From: Conexibacter stalactiti
GTDB lineage: Bacteria; Actinomycetota; Thermoleophilia; Solirubrobacterales; Solirubrobacteraceae
Reading direction: 5' to 3' (one strand)
DNA length: 64,000 nt
Assembly: GCF_035967765.1 (NCBI RefSeq)
Contig: NZ_JAYWIT010000017.1
The translations under genes and the position numbers were made by a program. A model generated the notes under the pieces. That model had not been told where the DNA came from, searched no databases, and was given only the letters and a program-made list of their open reading frames with translations. Of this stretch, positions 28,209 to 37,496 are shown piece by piece. Positions within the stretch are counted from its first letter, which is position 1. Each line of letters opens with the position of its first letter.

Positions 28209-29486
28209 GTGCCCCAGAAGGTCCTCGTCATCGGCGCCGGCGGGCGCGAGCACGCGATCGTGCGCGCGCTCGCCCGCTCGCCGCAGTCCCCCGAGCTGCT
28301 CTGCACGCCCGGCAACGCCGGCATCGCCGCCGACGCGCGGCTGCTCGACGTCGGCGTCGGCGACGTCGCCGGCCTCGTCGCCGCGGCGCGCGCGGAGCAG
28401 GTCGACCTCGTCGTCGTCGGGCCGGAGGCACCGCTGGTCGACGGCGTCGTCGACGCGCTCGCGGAGGCCGGCATCGCGGCCTTCGGCCCGCACGCCGCGG
28501 GGGCACGGCTGGAGGGCTCGAAGGCCTTCGCGAAGGAGGTGATGGAGGCGGCCGGCGTGCCGACCGCCTCGCACACCGTCGTCACGACCGTCGAGCAGGG
28601 GATGGCGGCGATCGACCGCTACCCGGTCGTCGTCAAGGCCGACGGCCTCGCGGCCGGCAAGGGCGTGATCATCGCCGCCGACGAGCAGGAGGCGCGCGAC
28701 GCGCTGCACGCCTTCCTCGTCGAGCACAAGCACGGCACCGAGCAGGTCGTGATCGAGGAGCACCTCGTCGGCGAGGAGCTGTCGCTGCTGGCGCTGTGCG
28801 ACGGCGAGCGCGCGTTGCCGATGGCGCCGGCGCAGGACTACAAGCGGATCTTCGACGGCGACGCGGGGCCCAACACCGGCGGGATGGGCTCCTACTCGCC
28901 CGTGCCCGGGATCGATGCCGCGCGCGTGCGCGAGCTGGCGGCGCAGGTCTCGCAGCCGATCGTCGACGAGCTGGCGCGCCGCGGCGAGCCGTTCCACGGG
29001 GTCCTCTACGCCGGTCTGATGCTGACGGCCGACGGCGTCAAGGTGATCGAGTACAACGCCCGCTTCGGCGATCCCGAGACGCAGGCGGTGCTGCCGCGGC
29101 TGCGCAACGACCTGCTCGACGTGCTGGAGCGCGCCAGCCGCCCCGGCGGCCTCGATGGCGTCGAGCTGGAGTTCGCGCCCGAGACGGCCGTGACGCTGGT
29201 GCTCGCGAGCGCCGGCTACCCCGAGTCGCCGCGCGCCGGCGATCCGATCGGCGGCCTCGACACCGTCGCCGACGGGATCGAGGTGACCCACGCCGGCACG
29301 AAGCGGGCCGACGACGGCGCCGTCGTGACGGCCGGCGGACGGGTCCTGAATGTGACCGCGCTCGGCGCCGACGCGGCGCAGGCGCGAGCGGCGGCCTATG
29401 CTGCGGCTGACCTGATCGACTTTGACGGGCGCCAGTTGCGCAGGGACATCGCGCTGCGCGCCGTCACGAGAACTGAGAGCAGCTAG
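28209..29486 (+). CDS. purD: phosphoribosylamine-glycine ligase
   Basis: This 425-residue ATP-grasp enzyme starts at GTG. The N-terminal KVLVIGAGGREHAIVRALA, VVVGPEAPLVDGVVDAL, KADGLAAGKGVIIA (ATP-grasp loop), GGMGSYSPVPG and VIEYNARFGDPETQ are all diagnostic. It makes glycinamide ribonucleotide, step 2 of IMP synthesis, in the cytosol. Its TAG stop is followed directly by the purE ATG with no gap. Confidence 0.97.
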   Translation: MPQKVLVIGAGGREHAIVRALARSPQSPELLCTPGNAGIAADARLLDVGVGDVAGLVAAARAEQVDLVVVGPEAPLVDGVVDALAEAGIAAFGPHAAGARLEGSKAFAKEVMEAAGVPTASHTVVTTVEQGMAAIDRYPVVVKADGLAAGKGVIIAADEQEARDALHAFLVEHKHGTEQVVIEEHLVGEELSLLALCDGERALPMAPAQDYKRIFDGDAGPNTGGMGSYSPVPGIDAARVRELAAQVSQPIVDELARRGEPFHGVLYAGLMLTADGVKVIEYNARFGDPETQAVLPRLRNDLLDVLERASRPGGLDGVELEFAPETAVTLVLASAGYPESPRAGDPIGGLDTVADGIEVTHAGTKRADDGAVVTAGGRVLNVTALGADAAQARAAAYAAADLIDFDGRQLRRDIALRAVTRTESS

Positions 29487-29969
29487 ATGAACGACGAGCT
29501 TTCCGCGGTGCCCGAGACGCAGACATCCGAGCAGGTCGCCGCGCTGGAGCAGGAGCTCGAGGTCGACGGCGTCCTCGTCGGCATCGTGATGGGTTCCGAG
29601 AGCGACATGCCCGCGATGGAGAAGGCCGCCGCCGAGCTGAACAGACGCGGCATCGCCAACGAGATCCGCGTGATGTCGGCCCACCGCAACCCGGACACGG
29701 TCGCCGAGTACGCGAAGACCGCGCAGGCGCGCGGCCTGAAGGTCCTGATCGCCGGCGCCGGCCTCGCCGCCGCGCTCCCGGGCGCGGTCGCCGCCCACAC
29801 CGAGCTGCCGGTGATCGGCGTGCCGCTGACGAGCAAGACCTCGGTCGCCGGCGGCCTCGACGCGCTGCTGGCGATCGCGCAGATGCCGCCCGGCGTCCCG
29901 GTCGCCTGCGTCGGCGTCGACAACGCCCGCAACGCGGCCGTGCTCGCCGCGCGCATCATCGGCGCGTAA
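29487..29969 (+). CDS. purE: N5-carboxyaminoimidazole ribonucleotide mutase
   Basis: This 160-residue protein has a class I PurE core: VGIVMGSESDMPAMEKA, MSAHRNPD with the catalytic histidine, IAGAGLAAALPGAVAAHT and QMPPGVPVACVGVDNARNA. It converts N5-CAIR to CAIR. The usual AAHLPG segment reads AAALPG, so the histidine seen in E. coli at that position is missing. The N-terminal 35 residues are an acidic extension. purK, its normal partner, is not in the window. Confidence 0.95.
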   Translation: MNDELSAVPETQTSEQVAALEQELEVDGVLVGIVMGSESDMPAMEKAAAELNRRGIANEIRVMSAHRNPDTVAEYAKTAQARGLKVLIAGAGLAAALPGAVAAHTELPVIGVPLTSKTSVAGGLDALLAIAQMPPGVPVACVGVDNARNAAVLAARIIGA

Positions 29970-29990
29970 CCTCGCCGCAGGCTTTGCGCG

Positions 29991-30025
29991 GGCGGGGCGG
30001 GCGGCGACGTGCCGCCCGCCCCGCC
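29991..30025. terminator. bidirectional hairpin between purE and a convergent gene
   Basis: Perfect 15-bp GC-only arms (GGCGGGGCGGGCGGC and its complement) flank loop GACGT. It lies 21 bases after purE and 7 bases after the convergent gene's stop. There is no strong T-tract, but stem stability and convergent position favour a terminator for both strands. Confidence 0.6.
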
Positions 30026-30032
30026 GCCGCGC

Positions 30033-31814
30033 TCACTTCGCGATCACGAAGGCGGTGCGGACGCGCTTGCCGATCGCTCTTCTGCCTTGGAAGACGCGGA
30101 CCGTGACGACGTACTTGCCGGTTCTGATCCCTCTCTTGAGGGCGACTCTGACGAGCGCCTTCTTGCCCGCTCCCAGTCTCGCCCGCTGAGTCGCGACGCG
30201 GCGCGGTCTTCTGCCGGTCGTGCGGATCTCGATCACGAAGCGGCGCGCCGTTCTGGCCGACACCCAGACCGGCACGAAGCCGCCCTTTCTGAGCGAGATT
30301 CTTCTGTAGGTCGTGACCGTCGCACCGCCGGTCGACGTTCTCGTCGCGCCGCCGGCGTTGGCCGGGGTCGGTGTGCCGGAGCCGCTGCCACCGCCTCTCG
30401 CGATCGGTCTTCTCGGCGGTGGCGTGACCGTCGAGGCGGCTCTGACGAGCACGAATCTCGTCGCGGTGGCGACGTTGCCGGCGTTGTCGGAGAAGCTCGC
30501 GGTGACGGTGTAGCCGCCGGCCGTCGGGAAGCTGAACGTCGCTCCCGGGCCGCTCTGGCCCGGCAGCCCGGTCACCGACCACGTGGTCGCGGCCGCGTTG
30601 AGGCCGGAGCCGCCCTCGTCGGCGGCGACGAGCGTGAAGCCGACCGGCTGGCCGGCGGTCGCGCTGCCGGGTCCGTCGATGAAGCCGGTCGGTCTGAGCA
30701 GGTCCGGCGTCGCGCTGGCGGTGCTGCTCAGCAGCAGTCTGCCGCCGACGCCGCCGACGGCGCCTTGCGTCCCACTCGCGAGCGCGACCGCGCGCCAGTC
30801 GTTGGTCGCCGGCGCGCCGTCGGCGCCGTTCCAGAAGAAGTCACGGCCGTTGGTCGAGTGGATGATGAAGCCCTCGTTGCCAGCCGCCAGGACGGTGCCG
30901 CCGTTGAACGCGACGTCGTAGGGACCGGTGGCCGGCCACGGGTGCGCGGACTCGTTGACGAGGAACATCCAGCGTGAGGTGCTCCAGCCGTCCTCGGTGT
31001 AGACCGCGGTCGAGTTGCCGTGCGGCGACGGCACGACCGACCACATCCGGTTCGGGCTGCCGGGGTCACCGACGAGCGAGCCGGCGACGCTGAAGCCGTT
31101 CGCGACGCCCGCGGTCGTGGGGATCGGCGTGCTCTGGAGGTTGTCGGTCGACAGCAGCGCGGCCTCCGAGAAGGGCATCGCGAAGTAGAAGACGTCGGGA
31201 TCGGCCGTTACGAAGATGTCGGGGAATCCGTCGGACTCGGTGATCCAGCAGTTGTCGCCGGCTCTGGCGACGGGCTTGCGGTTGGCGTCGATCCACGTCA
31301 ACGGCGCGCCGACGTTGGCGGCGAGGGCCGGCTGGGAGGTCGCGAGCTGCCGTCTCGGACCGCCGATCCAGACGCGACCCGGTCCGGCGAAGTGGACGAA
31401 GTTGACGTCGCCGAGCGTCTCGGGTCTTGTGCACTTGTTGCCGGTGCCGTCGCCCTCGTTGGAGACGGGGATCCCGGCGATTCTGGTCCAGGTGTCGCCG
31501 CCGTTGATCGAGCGCAGCACCGTCCCGCCGGCGCCGACGGCGAAGCCGATGTCGCCGCCCGGCTGGAACTCGATGTCTCTCAGCGCGAGGCCGGCCGGTT
31601 GGACTCTCTGGAAGCCGCTGAGGTCGGCTCTGCGTCTCCAGATCTCTCCGTTGGCGGTCGTGAACCAGAAGCGCGAATCGCTTTGGTACTCGATCGCGGT
31701 GATCGTGCTCGTCGTAGGCGTCGGCACCTCGCTCCAGATCCCGGCAGCGGCCGGTGCGGCGCCTGTCAGCATCGCGGCCGCCGCGATCGCGGCGAGCGCC
31801 CCCGTCTTGCGCAT
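30033..31814 (-). CDS. secreted beta-propeller-like protein with PKD-like and basic C-terminal domains
   Basis: This 593-residue protein starts with a signal peptide (MRKTGALAAIAAAAMLTGAAPAAA). Residues 25-370 contain repeats such as GAGGTVLRSINGGDTWTRIA and GNEGFIIHSTNGRDFFW, the sequence style of BNR/YCF48 beta-propellers. A PKD/Ig-like module follows (TAGQPVGFTLVAADEGGSGL to FSDNAGNVATATR), then a Gly/Thr-rich linker and a Lys/Arg-rich all-beta domain of about 100 residues. It is oriented against the surrounding pur genes and is probably surface-exposed. Function is unknown. AGA codons are frequent, as in other secreted genes here. Confidence 0.75.
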   Translation of the reverse strand: MRKTGALAAIAAAAMLTGAAPAAAGIWSEVPTPTTSTITAIEYQSDSRFWFTTANGEIWRRRADLSGFQRVQPAGLALRDIEFQPGGDIGFAVGAGGTVLRSINGGDTWTRIAGIPVSNEGDGTGNKCTRPETLGDVNFVHFAGPGRVWIGGPRRQLATSQPALAANVGAPLTWIDANRKPVARAGDNCWITESDGFPDIFVTADPDVFYFAMPFSEAALLSTDNLQSTPIPTTAGVANGFSVAGSLVGDPGSPNRMWSVVPSPHGNSTAVYTEDGWSTSRWMFLVNESAHPWPATGPYDVAFNGGTVLAAGNEGFIIHSTNGRDFFWNGADGAPATNDWRAVALASGTQGAVGGVGGRLLLSSTASATPDLLRPTGFIDGPGSATAGQPVGFTLVAADEGGSGLNAAATTWSVTGLPGQSGPGATFSFPTAGGYTVTASFSDNAGNVATATRFVLVRAASTVTPPPRRPIARGGGSGSGTPTPANAGGATRTSTGGATVTTYRRISLRKGGFVPVWVSARTARRFVIEIRTTGRRPRRVATQRARLGAGKKALVRVALKRGIRTGKYVVTVRVFQGRRAIGKRVRTAFVIAK

Positions 31815-31943
31815 CTCGTGCTCCTCGCGTCGTCGTCGACTGTCCTGTCGAGCTGCGATGCAGCGTACGCCCGAAACCCGGTGCGGCCAGTGTCACCGGG
31901 GTCGCGCATCGGTCTCACCAGCCGACTTGCGAGAATCGGGGCC

Positions 31944-33224
31944 ATGATCGCTCGCTACACGCGCCCGGAGCTGGGCGCCCTCTGGACCGACGAAGCCCGC
32001 ATGACCGCCTGGCGCGACGTCGAAGTGGCGGCGTGCGAGGCGATGGAGGGGCCGACGGCCGAGGAGCTGGAGGCGATCCGCAACGCGACCTTCACCGTCG
32101 AGGCGGTCGACGAGCGCGAGAAGACGACCGACCACGACGTCGCCGCCTTCGTCGACGTGCTGTCGGCCTCGGCCGGGCACGCCGGTCGCTGGATCCACTA
32201 CGGCCTGACCTCCTCCGACGTGCTCGACACGGCGCTCGGACTGCAGCTCAAGCGCGCCGGCGAGATCGTCGTGCCGGGCGCCTACAGACTGGCCGAGGTG
32301 CTCGCGCGGCGGGCGCGCGAGCAGCGCGCGACGCTGACGGTCGGCCGCACCCACGGCGTCCACGCCGAGCCCACCACCTTCGGCATCAAGCTCGCCGGCT
32401 TCGCCTTCGAGGCGCACCGCAACGCGCAGCGTCTCGAGCGCGCCTTCGCGCAGGTCGCCGTCGGCGCGCTGTCGGGCGCGGTCGGCACCTACGCGGCGAC
32501 CTCGCCGCAGTTCGAGGAGCGGGTGCTCGCCTCGCTCGGGCTGGAGCGCGAGCCGGTCTCGACGCAGGTCGTCGCGCGCGACCGCCACGCCGAGCTGCTG
32601 CAGGCGATCGCGCTCGCCGGCGCCGGCCTGGAGCGGCTCGCGACCGAGATCCGCCACCTGCAGCGGACCGAGGTGCGCGAGGCCGAGGAGCCGTTCCGCA
32701 AGGGGCAGAAGGGCTCCTCCGCGATGCCGCACAAGAGAAACCCGATCAAGACCGAGCAGATCACGGGCCTCGCGCGCGTGCTGCGCGGCAACGCGCAGGC
32801 GGCGACCGAGAACGTCGCGCTGTGGCACGAGCGCGACATCTCGCACTCCGCTCCCGAGCGCGTGATCCTGCCCGACTCGACGATCCTGATCGACTACCTG
32901 CAGGCGCGCCTGACGGCCGTGATCGACGGCCTCGTCGTGCACGAGCAGCGGATGCTCGACAATCTCGAGATCACCTCCGGCGCGCTCTTCTCCCAGCGCC
33001 TGCTGCTGGCGCTGATCGAGCAGGGCGGTCTGATCCGCGACGACGCCTACCGGATCGTCCAGCGCACTGCCCAGCAGGCGTGGGACACGCGCACGCCGCT
33101 GCGCGAGCTGATCGCAGCCGAGCCGGAGGCCGCCGCGCTCGACCTCGACGCGATCTTCGACTACGGCCACTACTCGCGCCACGCCGACGCGATCATCGCG
33201 CGGCTGGACGAAGTGGGGCTCTGA
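31944..33224 (+). CDS. purB: adenylosuccinate lyase
   Basis: This 426-residue enzyme starts at ATG 31944 (MIARYTRPELGALW). The frame stays open upstream, but conservation begins here. THGVHAEPTTFGIK and the signature GSSAMPHKRNPIKTEQI (flexible catalytic loop) are present, with WHERDISHSAPERVILPDS near the C-terminus. It cleaves SAICAR to AICAR in IMP synthesis and adenylosuccinate to AMP. It diverges from the secreted propeller gene over 129 bases, which should hold the promoter of the purB-purC block. Confidence 0.97.
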   Translation: MIARYTRPELGALWTDEARMTAWRDVEVAACEAMEGPTAEELEAIRNATFTVEAVDEREKTTDHDVAAFVDVLSASAGHAGRWIHYGLTSSDVLDTALGLQLKRAGEIVVPGAYRLAEVLARRAREQRATLTVGRTHGVHAEPTTFGIKLAGFAFEAHRNAQRLERAFAQVAVGALSGAVGTYAATSPQFEERVLASLGLEREPVSTQVVARDRHAELLQAIALAGAGLERLATEIRHLQRTEVREAEEPFRKGQKGSSAMPHKRNPIKTEQITGLARVLRGNAQAATENVALWHERDISHSAPERVILPDSTILIDYLQARLTAVIDGLVVHEQRMLDNLEITSGALFSQRLLLALIEQGGLIRDDAYRIVQRTAQQAWDTRTPLRELIAAEPEAAALDLDAIFDYGHYSRHADAIIARLDEVGL

Positions 33225-33232
33225 CGAGCCTT

Positions 33233-33282
33233 GCGAGTTCCACGGCTGCGCGGCGAGCTGCGCCGCGCCCGTGGGAACTCGC
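33233..33282 (+). promoter_or_regulatory. long imperfect hairpin between purB and purC
   Basis: GCGAGTTCCAC pairs with GTGGGAACTCGC (one bulged G) around an inner GCGCGGC/GCCGCGC stem. It begins 8 bases after the purB stop and ends 50 bases before purC. Without a U-tract it could be a processing site, an attenuator or a weak terminator. The sequence cannot decide which. Confidence 0.45.
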
Positions 33283-33332
33283 GGGTGCGGCGGGCGGCTG
33301 ATCGTCGCGCGCCGCTGCTAGCATCGGGCCAC

Positions 33333-34214
33333 GTGACCGCCCTCTCTGAGTTGCCCCTCATCGCCAGAGGCAAGGTCCGTGAGATCTACGATCTCGGCGA
33401 CACGCTGCTGCTCGTCGCCTCGGACCGAATCTCGACGTACGACGTCGTCCACCCGAACACGATCCCGGACAAGGGCAAGGTGCTGACCGCCCTGTCCGTG
33501 TTCTGGTTCGAACGCCTCGGCCAGATCGTCCCGAACCACTACATCTCCGCGACCGACGGCGTCCCCGCCGAGGTGCGTGGCCGCGCGCTGGTGGTGAAGA
33601 AGCTGAGCATGCTGCCGATCGAGTGCGTCGTGCGCGGCTACATCACCGGCTCCGGCTGGAAGGACTACAAGGCGACCGGCAAGGTCTCCGGCCTCGAGCT
33701 GCCCGCCGGCCTCGAGGAGTCCCAGCAGCTGCCGCAGCCGCTCTACACGCCGAGCACGAAGGCCGAGGTCGGCCACGACGAGGCGATCGACTTCGAGCAG
33801 ACCGTCGCGCTGCTGGACGACGACCGCGCGCTCGCCGAGCGGGTTCGCGACGTCTCGATCGAGCTGTACGCGAAGGCCGCCGAGCACGCGCGCGAGCGCG
33901 GCATCATCCTCGCCGACACGAAGTTCGAGCTGGGCAAGGCCGCCGACGGCGCGCTGACGCTCGGCGACGAGGTGCTGACGCCCGACTCCTCGCGCTTCTG
34001 GCCGGTCGAGGGCTACGCGGTCGGCCGCGGTCAGCCCAGCTTCGACAAGCAGATCGTGCGCGACTGGGCCTCCTCGACGGACTGGGACAAGACCTACCCC
34101 GCGCCCGAGATCCCCGCCGAGGTCGTCGACAAGACGCGCGCGAGATACCTCGAGGCGTACGAGCTGATCACCGGCGAGCCGTTCGACGCCTGGCTGGAGA
34201 GGACCAACCCGTGA
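33333..34214 (+). CDS. purC: SAICAR synthase
   Basis: This 293-residue protein starts at GTG 33333 (reads ALSELPLIARGKVREIYD). Family blocks are LLVASDRISTYDVV, VVRGYITGSGWKDYK, ILADTKFELG, LTPDSSRFWP and SFDKQIVRDW. It joins aspartate to CAIR using ATP. Length matches the longer yeast-like form (about 290-300) rather than the 240-residue E. coli type. Its TGA overlaps the GTG of purS (GTGA). Confidence 0.97.
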   Translation: MTALSELPLIARGKVREIYDLGDTLLLVASDRISTYDVVHPNTIPDKGKVLTALSVFWFERLGQIVPNHYISATDGVPAEVRGRALVVKKLSMLPIECVVRGYITGSGWKDYKATGKVSGLELPAGLEESQQLPQPLYTPSTKAEVGHDEAIDFEQTVALLDDDRALAERVRDVSIELYAKAAEHARERGIILADTKFELGKAADGALTLGDEVLTPDSSRFWPVEGYAVGRGQPSFDKQIVRDWASSTDWDKTYPAPEIPAEVVDKTRARYLEAYELITGEPFDAWLERTNP

Positions 34215-34465
34215 AGATGCGCGTGCTCGTGCGGCCGAAGGCCGGAATCCTGGATCCGCAGGGGCAGGCCGTCGAGCGGGCGCTGCCGGCGCTCGGCTTC
34301 GAGGGCGTCTCGCAGGTCCACGTCGGCCGGCTGATCGAGCTGGACGTGGCCGACCCCGAGCAGCTTCCCGCGATGTGCGAGAAGCTGCTCGTGAACCCGC
34401 TGATCGAGGACTACGAGATCGTCTCGATCGACGCCGCCGGCGCACCCGCCGGCGCCGCCGGGTGA
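34211..34465 (+). CDS. purS: FGAM synthase subunit PurS
   Basis: This 84-residue small subunit starts at GTG 34211 overlapping the purC stop. An ATG two codons later is an alternative. VRPKAGILDPQGQAVERALPAL and EKLLVNPLIEDYEI are the PurS signature. It bridges PurQ and PurL in the three-part formylglycinamidine synthase. It ends 4 bases before purQ. Confidence 0.95.
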   Translation: MKMRVLVRPKAGILDPQGQAVERALPALGFEGVSQVHVGRLIELDVADPEQLPAMCEKLLVNPLIEDYEIVSIDAAGAPAGAAG

Positions 34466-34469
34466 CGCG

Positions 34470-35141
34470 ATGAAGTTCGGCATCCTCCGCTTCCCCGGCA
34501 CCTGCGACGAGGTCGACGCGCAGCTCGCCTGCGAGCGCGTCGCCAACGCCGAGATCCTCTGGCACGGCGACCGCGACCTGAAGGGCGTCGACGCGATCGT
34601 CGTCCCCGGCGGCTTCTCCTACGGCGACTACCTGCGCGTCGGCGCGATCGCCCGCTTCTCGCCGCTGATGGAGTCGGTGATCGACTTCGCCAAGCAGGGC
34701 GGCCCGGTGCTCGGCATCTGCAACGGCTTCCAGATCCTCTGCGAGGCCGGCCTGCTGCCCGGCGCGCTGCTGCCGAACAAGACGCTGCGGTTCGTCTGCC
34801 GCCAGGTCGACCTCGTCGTCGAGCGCGACGACACGCCCTTCACCAACGCCACGCAGAAGGGCGACCTGCTGTCGATCCCGGCCAAGCACACGACCGGCTG
34901 CTGGTACGCGCCGCAGGCGCTGCACGAGCAGGTCGAGGCCAACGGCCAGGTGCTGCTGCGCTACGCCCCCGGCCAGAACTTCAACGGCTCGCTCGCCGAC
35001 GTCGCCGGCGTCTGCAACGAGGCCGGCAACGTCTTCGGCCTGATGCCCCACCCCGAGCACGCCGTCGACCCGCTGACCGGCTCGACCGACGGGCTGAAGC
35101 TGTTCGCCTCCATCCGCGATTCCCTCGCCGCCCATGTCTGA
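34470..35141 (+). CDS. purQ: FGAM synthase glutaminase subunit PurQ
   Basis: This 223-residue class I glutamine amidotransferase shows FGILRFPGTCDEVDA, VVPGGFSYGDYLRVGAIA, GICNGFQIL (catalytic cysteine) and LMPHPEHAVDP (catalytic His and Glu). It supplies ammonia to PurL. It overlaps the purL start by 8 bases. Confidence 0.97.
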   Translation: MKFGILRFPGTCDEVDAQLACERVANAEILWHGDRDLKGVDAIVVPGGFSYGDYLRVGAIARFSPLMESVIDFAKQGGPVLGICNGFQILCEAGLLPGALLPNKTLRFVCRQVDLVVERDDTPFTNATQKGDLLSIPAKHTTGCWYAPQALHEQVEANGQVLLRYAPGQNFNGSLADVAGVCNEAGNVFGLMPHPEHAVDPLTGSTDGLKLFASIRDSLAAHV

Positions 35142-37371
35142 CGCCACCGTTCCCGCGCATCGGGCGCTCGGCCTCACCGACGCCGAGTACGACCTGATCC
35201 TCGACAAGCTCGGCCGCGAGCCGAACGCCGTCGAGCTGTCGATGTTCTCGCTGATGTGGTCCGAGCACTGCGCCTACAAGCACTCGAAGAAGCTGCTCGG
35301 CCAGCTCCCGACCGAGGGCCCGTACCTGCTGATGGGCCCTGGCGAGAACGCCGGCGCCGTCGACGTCGGCGACGGCCTCGCGATCGCCTTCAAGGTCGAG
35401 TCGCACAACCACCCCAGCGCCGTCGAGCCGTTCCAGGGCGCCGCGACCGGCGTCGGCGGGATCCTGCGTGACATCTTCGCCGTCGGCGCGCGCCCGATCG
35501 CCGTGCTCGACTCGCTGCGCTTCGGTGAGCCCGACGGTCAGCGCTCGCGCTACCTGCTGGAGCACGCGGTCGGCGGCATCGGCCACTACGGCAACTCGAT
35601 CGGCGTCCCGACCGTCGGCGGCGAGATCTACTTCGAGCCGGCCTACGAGCAGAACTGCCTCGTCAACGCGATGGCGCTCGGGATCGCCCCGCACGACCGT
35701 CTCACGCGCGCGGCCGCGACCGGCCCCGGCAACGTGCTGGTGCTGTTCGGCGCGCTGACCGGCCGCGACGGCATCGGCGGCGCGTCGGTGCTGGCGAGCG
35801 CCGAGCTGGGCGAGGACGACGCCGACAAGCGCCCGACCGTCCAGATCGGCGATCCGTTCGCCGAGAAGAAGCTGCTGGAGTGCTCGCTGGAGCTGCTCGA
35901 CAGCGAGCTGCTCGTCTCGCTGCAGGACCTCGGCGCCGCCGGCCTCACCTCGTCCTCGTCGGAGATGGCCTCCAAGGGCGGGCTCGGGCTCGACATCCAC
36001 GTCGACCGCGTGCCGCTGCGCGAGCCCGGCATGGAGCCGTTCGAGATCATGGTCTCCGAGTCGCAGGAGCGGATGCTCTGCGTCGTCGAGCCGTCGAAGG
36101 TCGACGCCGTGCTGGCCGTCTGCGAGAAGTGGGAGACGACCGCCACCGCGATCGGCGAGGTGACCGACTCCGGCCACCTGCGCGTGCTGAAGGGCGGCGA
36201 GGTCGTCGGCGACATGCCGGTCCCCGCGCTGGTCGACGACTGCCCGCTCTACGACCTCGCGCCCGAGAAGCCGAGCGCGCAGATCTACCCGACGGCGCCG
36301 CGCGCGCTGAAGGCGGCCGACGACGACGTCCAGGCGATCCTGCCGGAGCTGCTCGGCTCCGCCAACATCGCCTCGCGCCTGCCGGTCTTCGAGCAGTACG
36401 ACTGGATCGTGCAGTCGCGCACCGTGCGCCGTCCCGAGGAGGCCGACGCGGCCGTCCTGCTGCTGCCCGACGGCGCCGCGATCGCGGTCTCGATCGACGG
36501 CTCCGGCCGGCGCGTCGCGGCGGACCCGTACCGCGGCACGGTCGAGGCCGTCTTCGAGTGCGCGGCCAACCTCGCCTGCGTCGGCGCCGAGCCGCTCGGC
36601 CTGACCAACTGCCTCAACTTCGGCAACCCGGAGAAGCCGCACGTCGCGTGGCAGCTGTCGGAGTCGGTCCGCGGCATGGCTGACGCCTGCCGCGCGCTCG
36701 ACACGCCGGTCGTCGGCGGTAACGTCTCGCTCTACAACGAGAGCGGCGGCGGCCCGATCTACCCGACGCCGGTCGTCGGCATGGTCGGCAGACTGCCGGA
36801 GGCCGCGCGCGCCGGCCGGCTCGGCTTCTCGCAGGGCGGCGACGCGATCGCCGTCGTGCGCGCCGCGTCGCCGTCGCTGCCCGCCTCCGAGCTGGCGAAG
36901 CTGCGCGGCGAGGCGCTGCCCGACGGGCTGCCCGAGCGCGATCAGGCCGCGTTGCGCACGGCGATCGAGCTGGTCCGCGACGCGGTCCGTCGCGGCGACC
37001 TGCGCAGCGCCCACGACGTCGCCGAGGGCGGCATCGCGGTCGCGCTGAGCGAGGCGGCGCTGGCCGGCGGGATCGGCGCGCGGATCGACCTGCGCAAGGT
37101 CGGCGGCGCCACCTGCCAGGGCAAGCCGCTCGACGAGCAGCTGTTCGGCGAGGGCTCCGGCACGTTCGTGCTCTCCGGCCCGCGCGAGCTGCTGGAGGCG
37201 CTGGCCGCCTCCGCGGGCGACGGGCTGTCGGTCGCGGTCGTCGGCGAGGTCGGCGGCGACGTCGTCGAGATCGCGCACGAGGGCGGCACGCTCAGCTGGT
37301 CGCTCGCCGAGCTGGCAGAGCCGCGCACGCGCGGTCTCGCCGATCGGCTCCACGACGTGCAGGCCGCGTAG
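35134..37371 (+). CDS. purL: FGAM synthase subunit PurL (small type)
   Basis: At 745 residues this is the small PurL that needs PurS and PurQ. LMWSEHCAYKHSKKLL, MGPGENAGAVDVGDG, VESHNHPSAVEPFQGAATG, LQDLGAAGLTSSSSEMA and VVGGNVSLYNES are diagnostic. It makes FGAM from FGAR with ATP. A 14-bp direct repeat (GTAGCCCGAGCGGG) covers its stop codon (37368) and recurs at 37401. Confidence 0.97.
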   Translation: MSDATVPAHRALGLTDAEYDLILDKLGREPNAVELSMFSLMWSEHCAYKHSKKLLGQLPTEGPYLLMGPGENAGAVDVGDGLAIAFKVESHNHPSAVEPFQGAATGVGGILRDIFAVGARPIAVLDSLRFGEPDGQRSRYLLEHAVGGIGHYGNSIGVPTVGGEIYFEPAYEQNCLVNAMALGIAPHDRLTRAAATGPGNVLVLFGALTGRDGIGGASVLASAELGEDDADKRPTVQIGDPFAEKKLLECSLELLDSELLVSLQDLGAAGLTSSSSEMASKGGLGLDIHVDRVPLREPGMEPFEIMVSESQERMLCVVEPSKVDAVLAVCEKWETTATAIGEVTDSGHLRVLKGGEVVGDMPVPALVDDCPLYDLAPEKPSAQIYPTAPRALKAADDDVQAILPELLGSANIASRLPVFEQYDWIVQSRTVRRPEEADAAVLLLPDGAAIAVSIDGSGRRVAADPYRGTVEAVFECAANLACVGAEPLGLTNCLNFGNPEKPHVAWQLSESVRGMADACRALDTPVVGGNVSLYNESGGGPIYPTPVVGMVGRLPEAARAGRLGFSQGGDAIAVVRAASPSLPASELAKLRGEALPDGLPERDQAALRTAIELVRDAVRRGDLRSAHDVAEGGIAVALSEAALAGGIGARIDLRKVGGATCQGKPLDEQLFGEGSGTFVLSGPRELLEALAASAGDGLSVAVVGEVGGDVVEIAHEGGTLSWSLAELAEPRTRGLADRLHDVQAA

Positions 37372-37463
37372 CCCGAGCGGGGCACGCGGCGCGGGCCGGC
37401 GTAGCCCGAGCGGGAGGGGCCGGCCGGGATGTTGGTCACCCTGGCTGGGGACGTATGTCGGAT

Positions 37464-37487
37464 GTGCCGCGCGCGGGCGCGCGGCAC
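37464..37487 (+). terminator. hairpin between purL and the protease gene
   Basis: Perfect 10-bp arms GTGCCGCGCG and CGCGCGGCAC flank loop CGGG. It lies 92 bases after purL and 9 bases before the protease ATG at 37497. Its presence argues against the upstream ATG at 37455 as start. It could reduce read-through from the pur genes. Confidence 0.4.
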
Positions 37488-37496
37488 GCTGCGCCG

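Noticed and set aside
37455..37496. Upstream ATG for the trypsin-like protease
   Set aside because: A perfect hairpin lies between it and ATG 37497, and the extra 14 residues are not signal-like. The later start gives a proper signal peptide.
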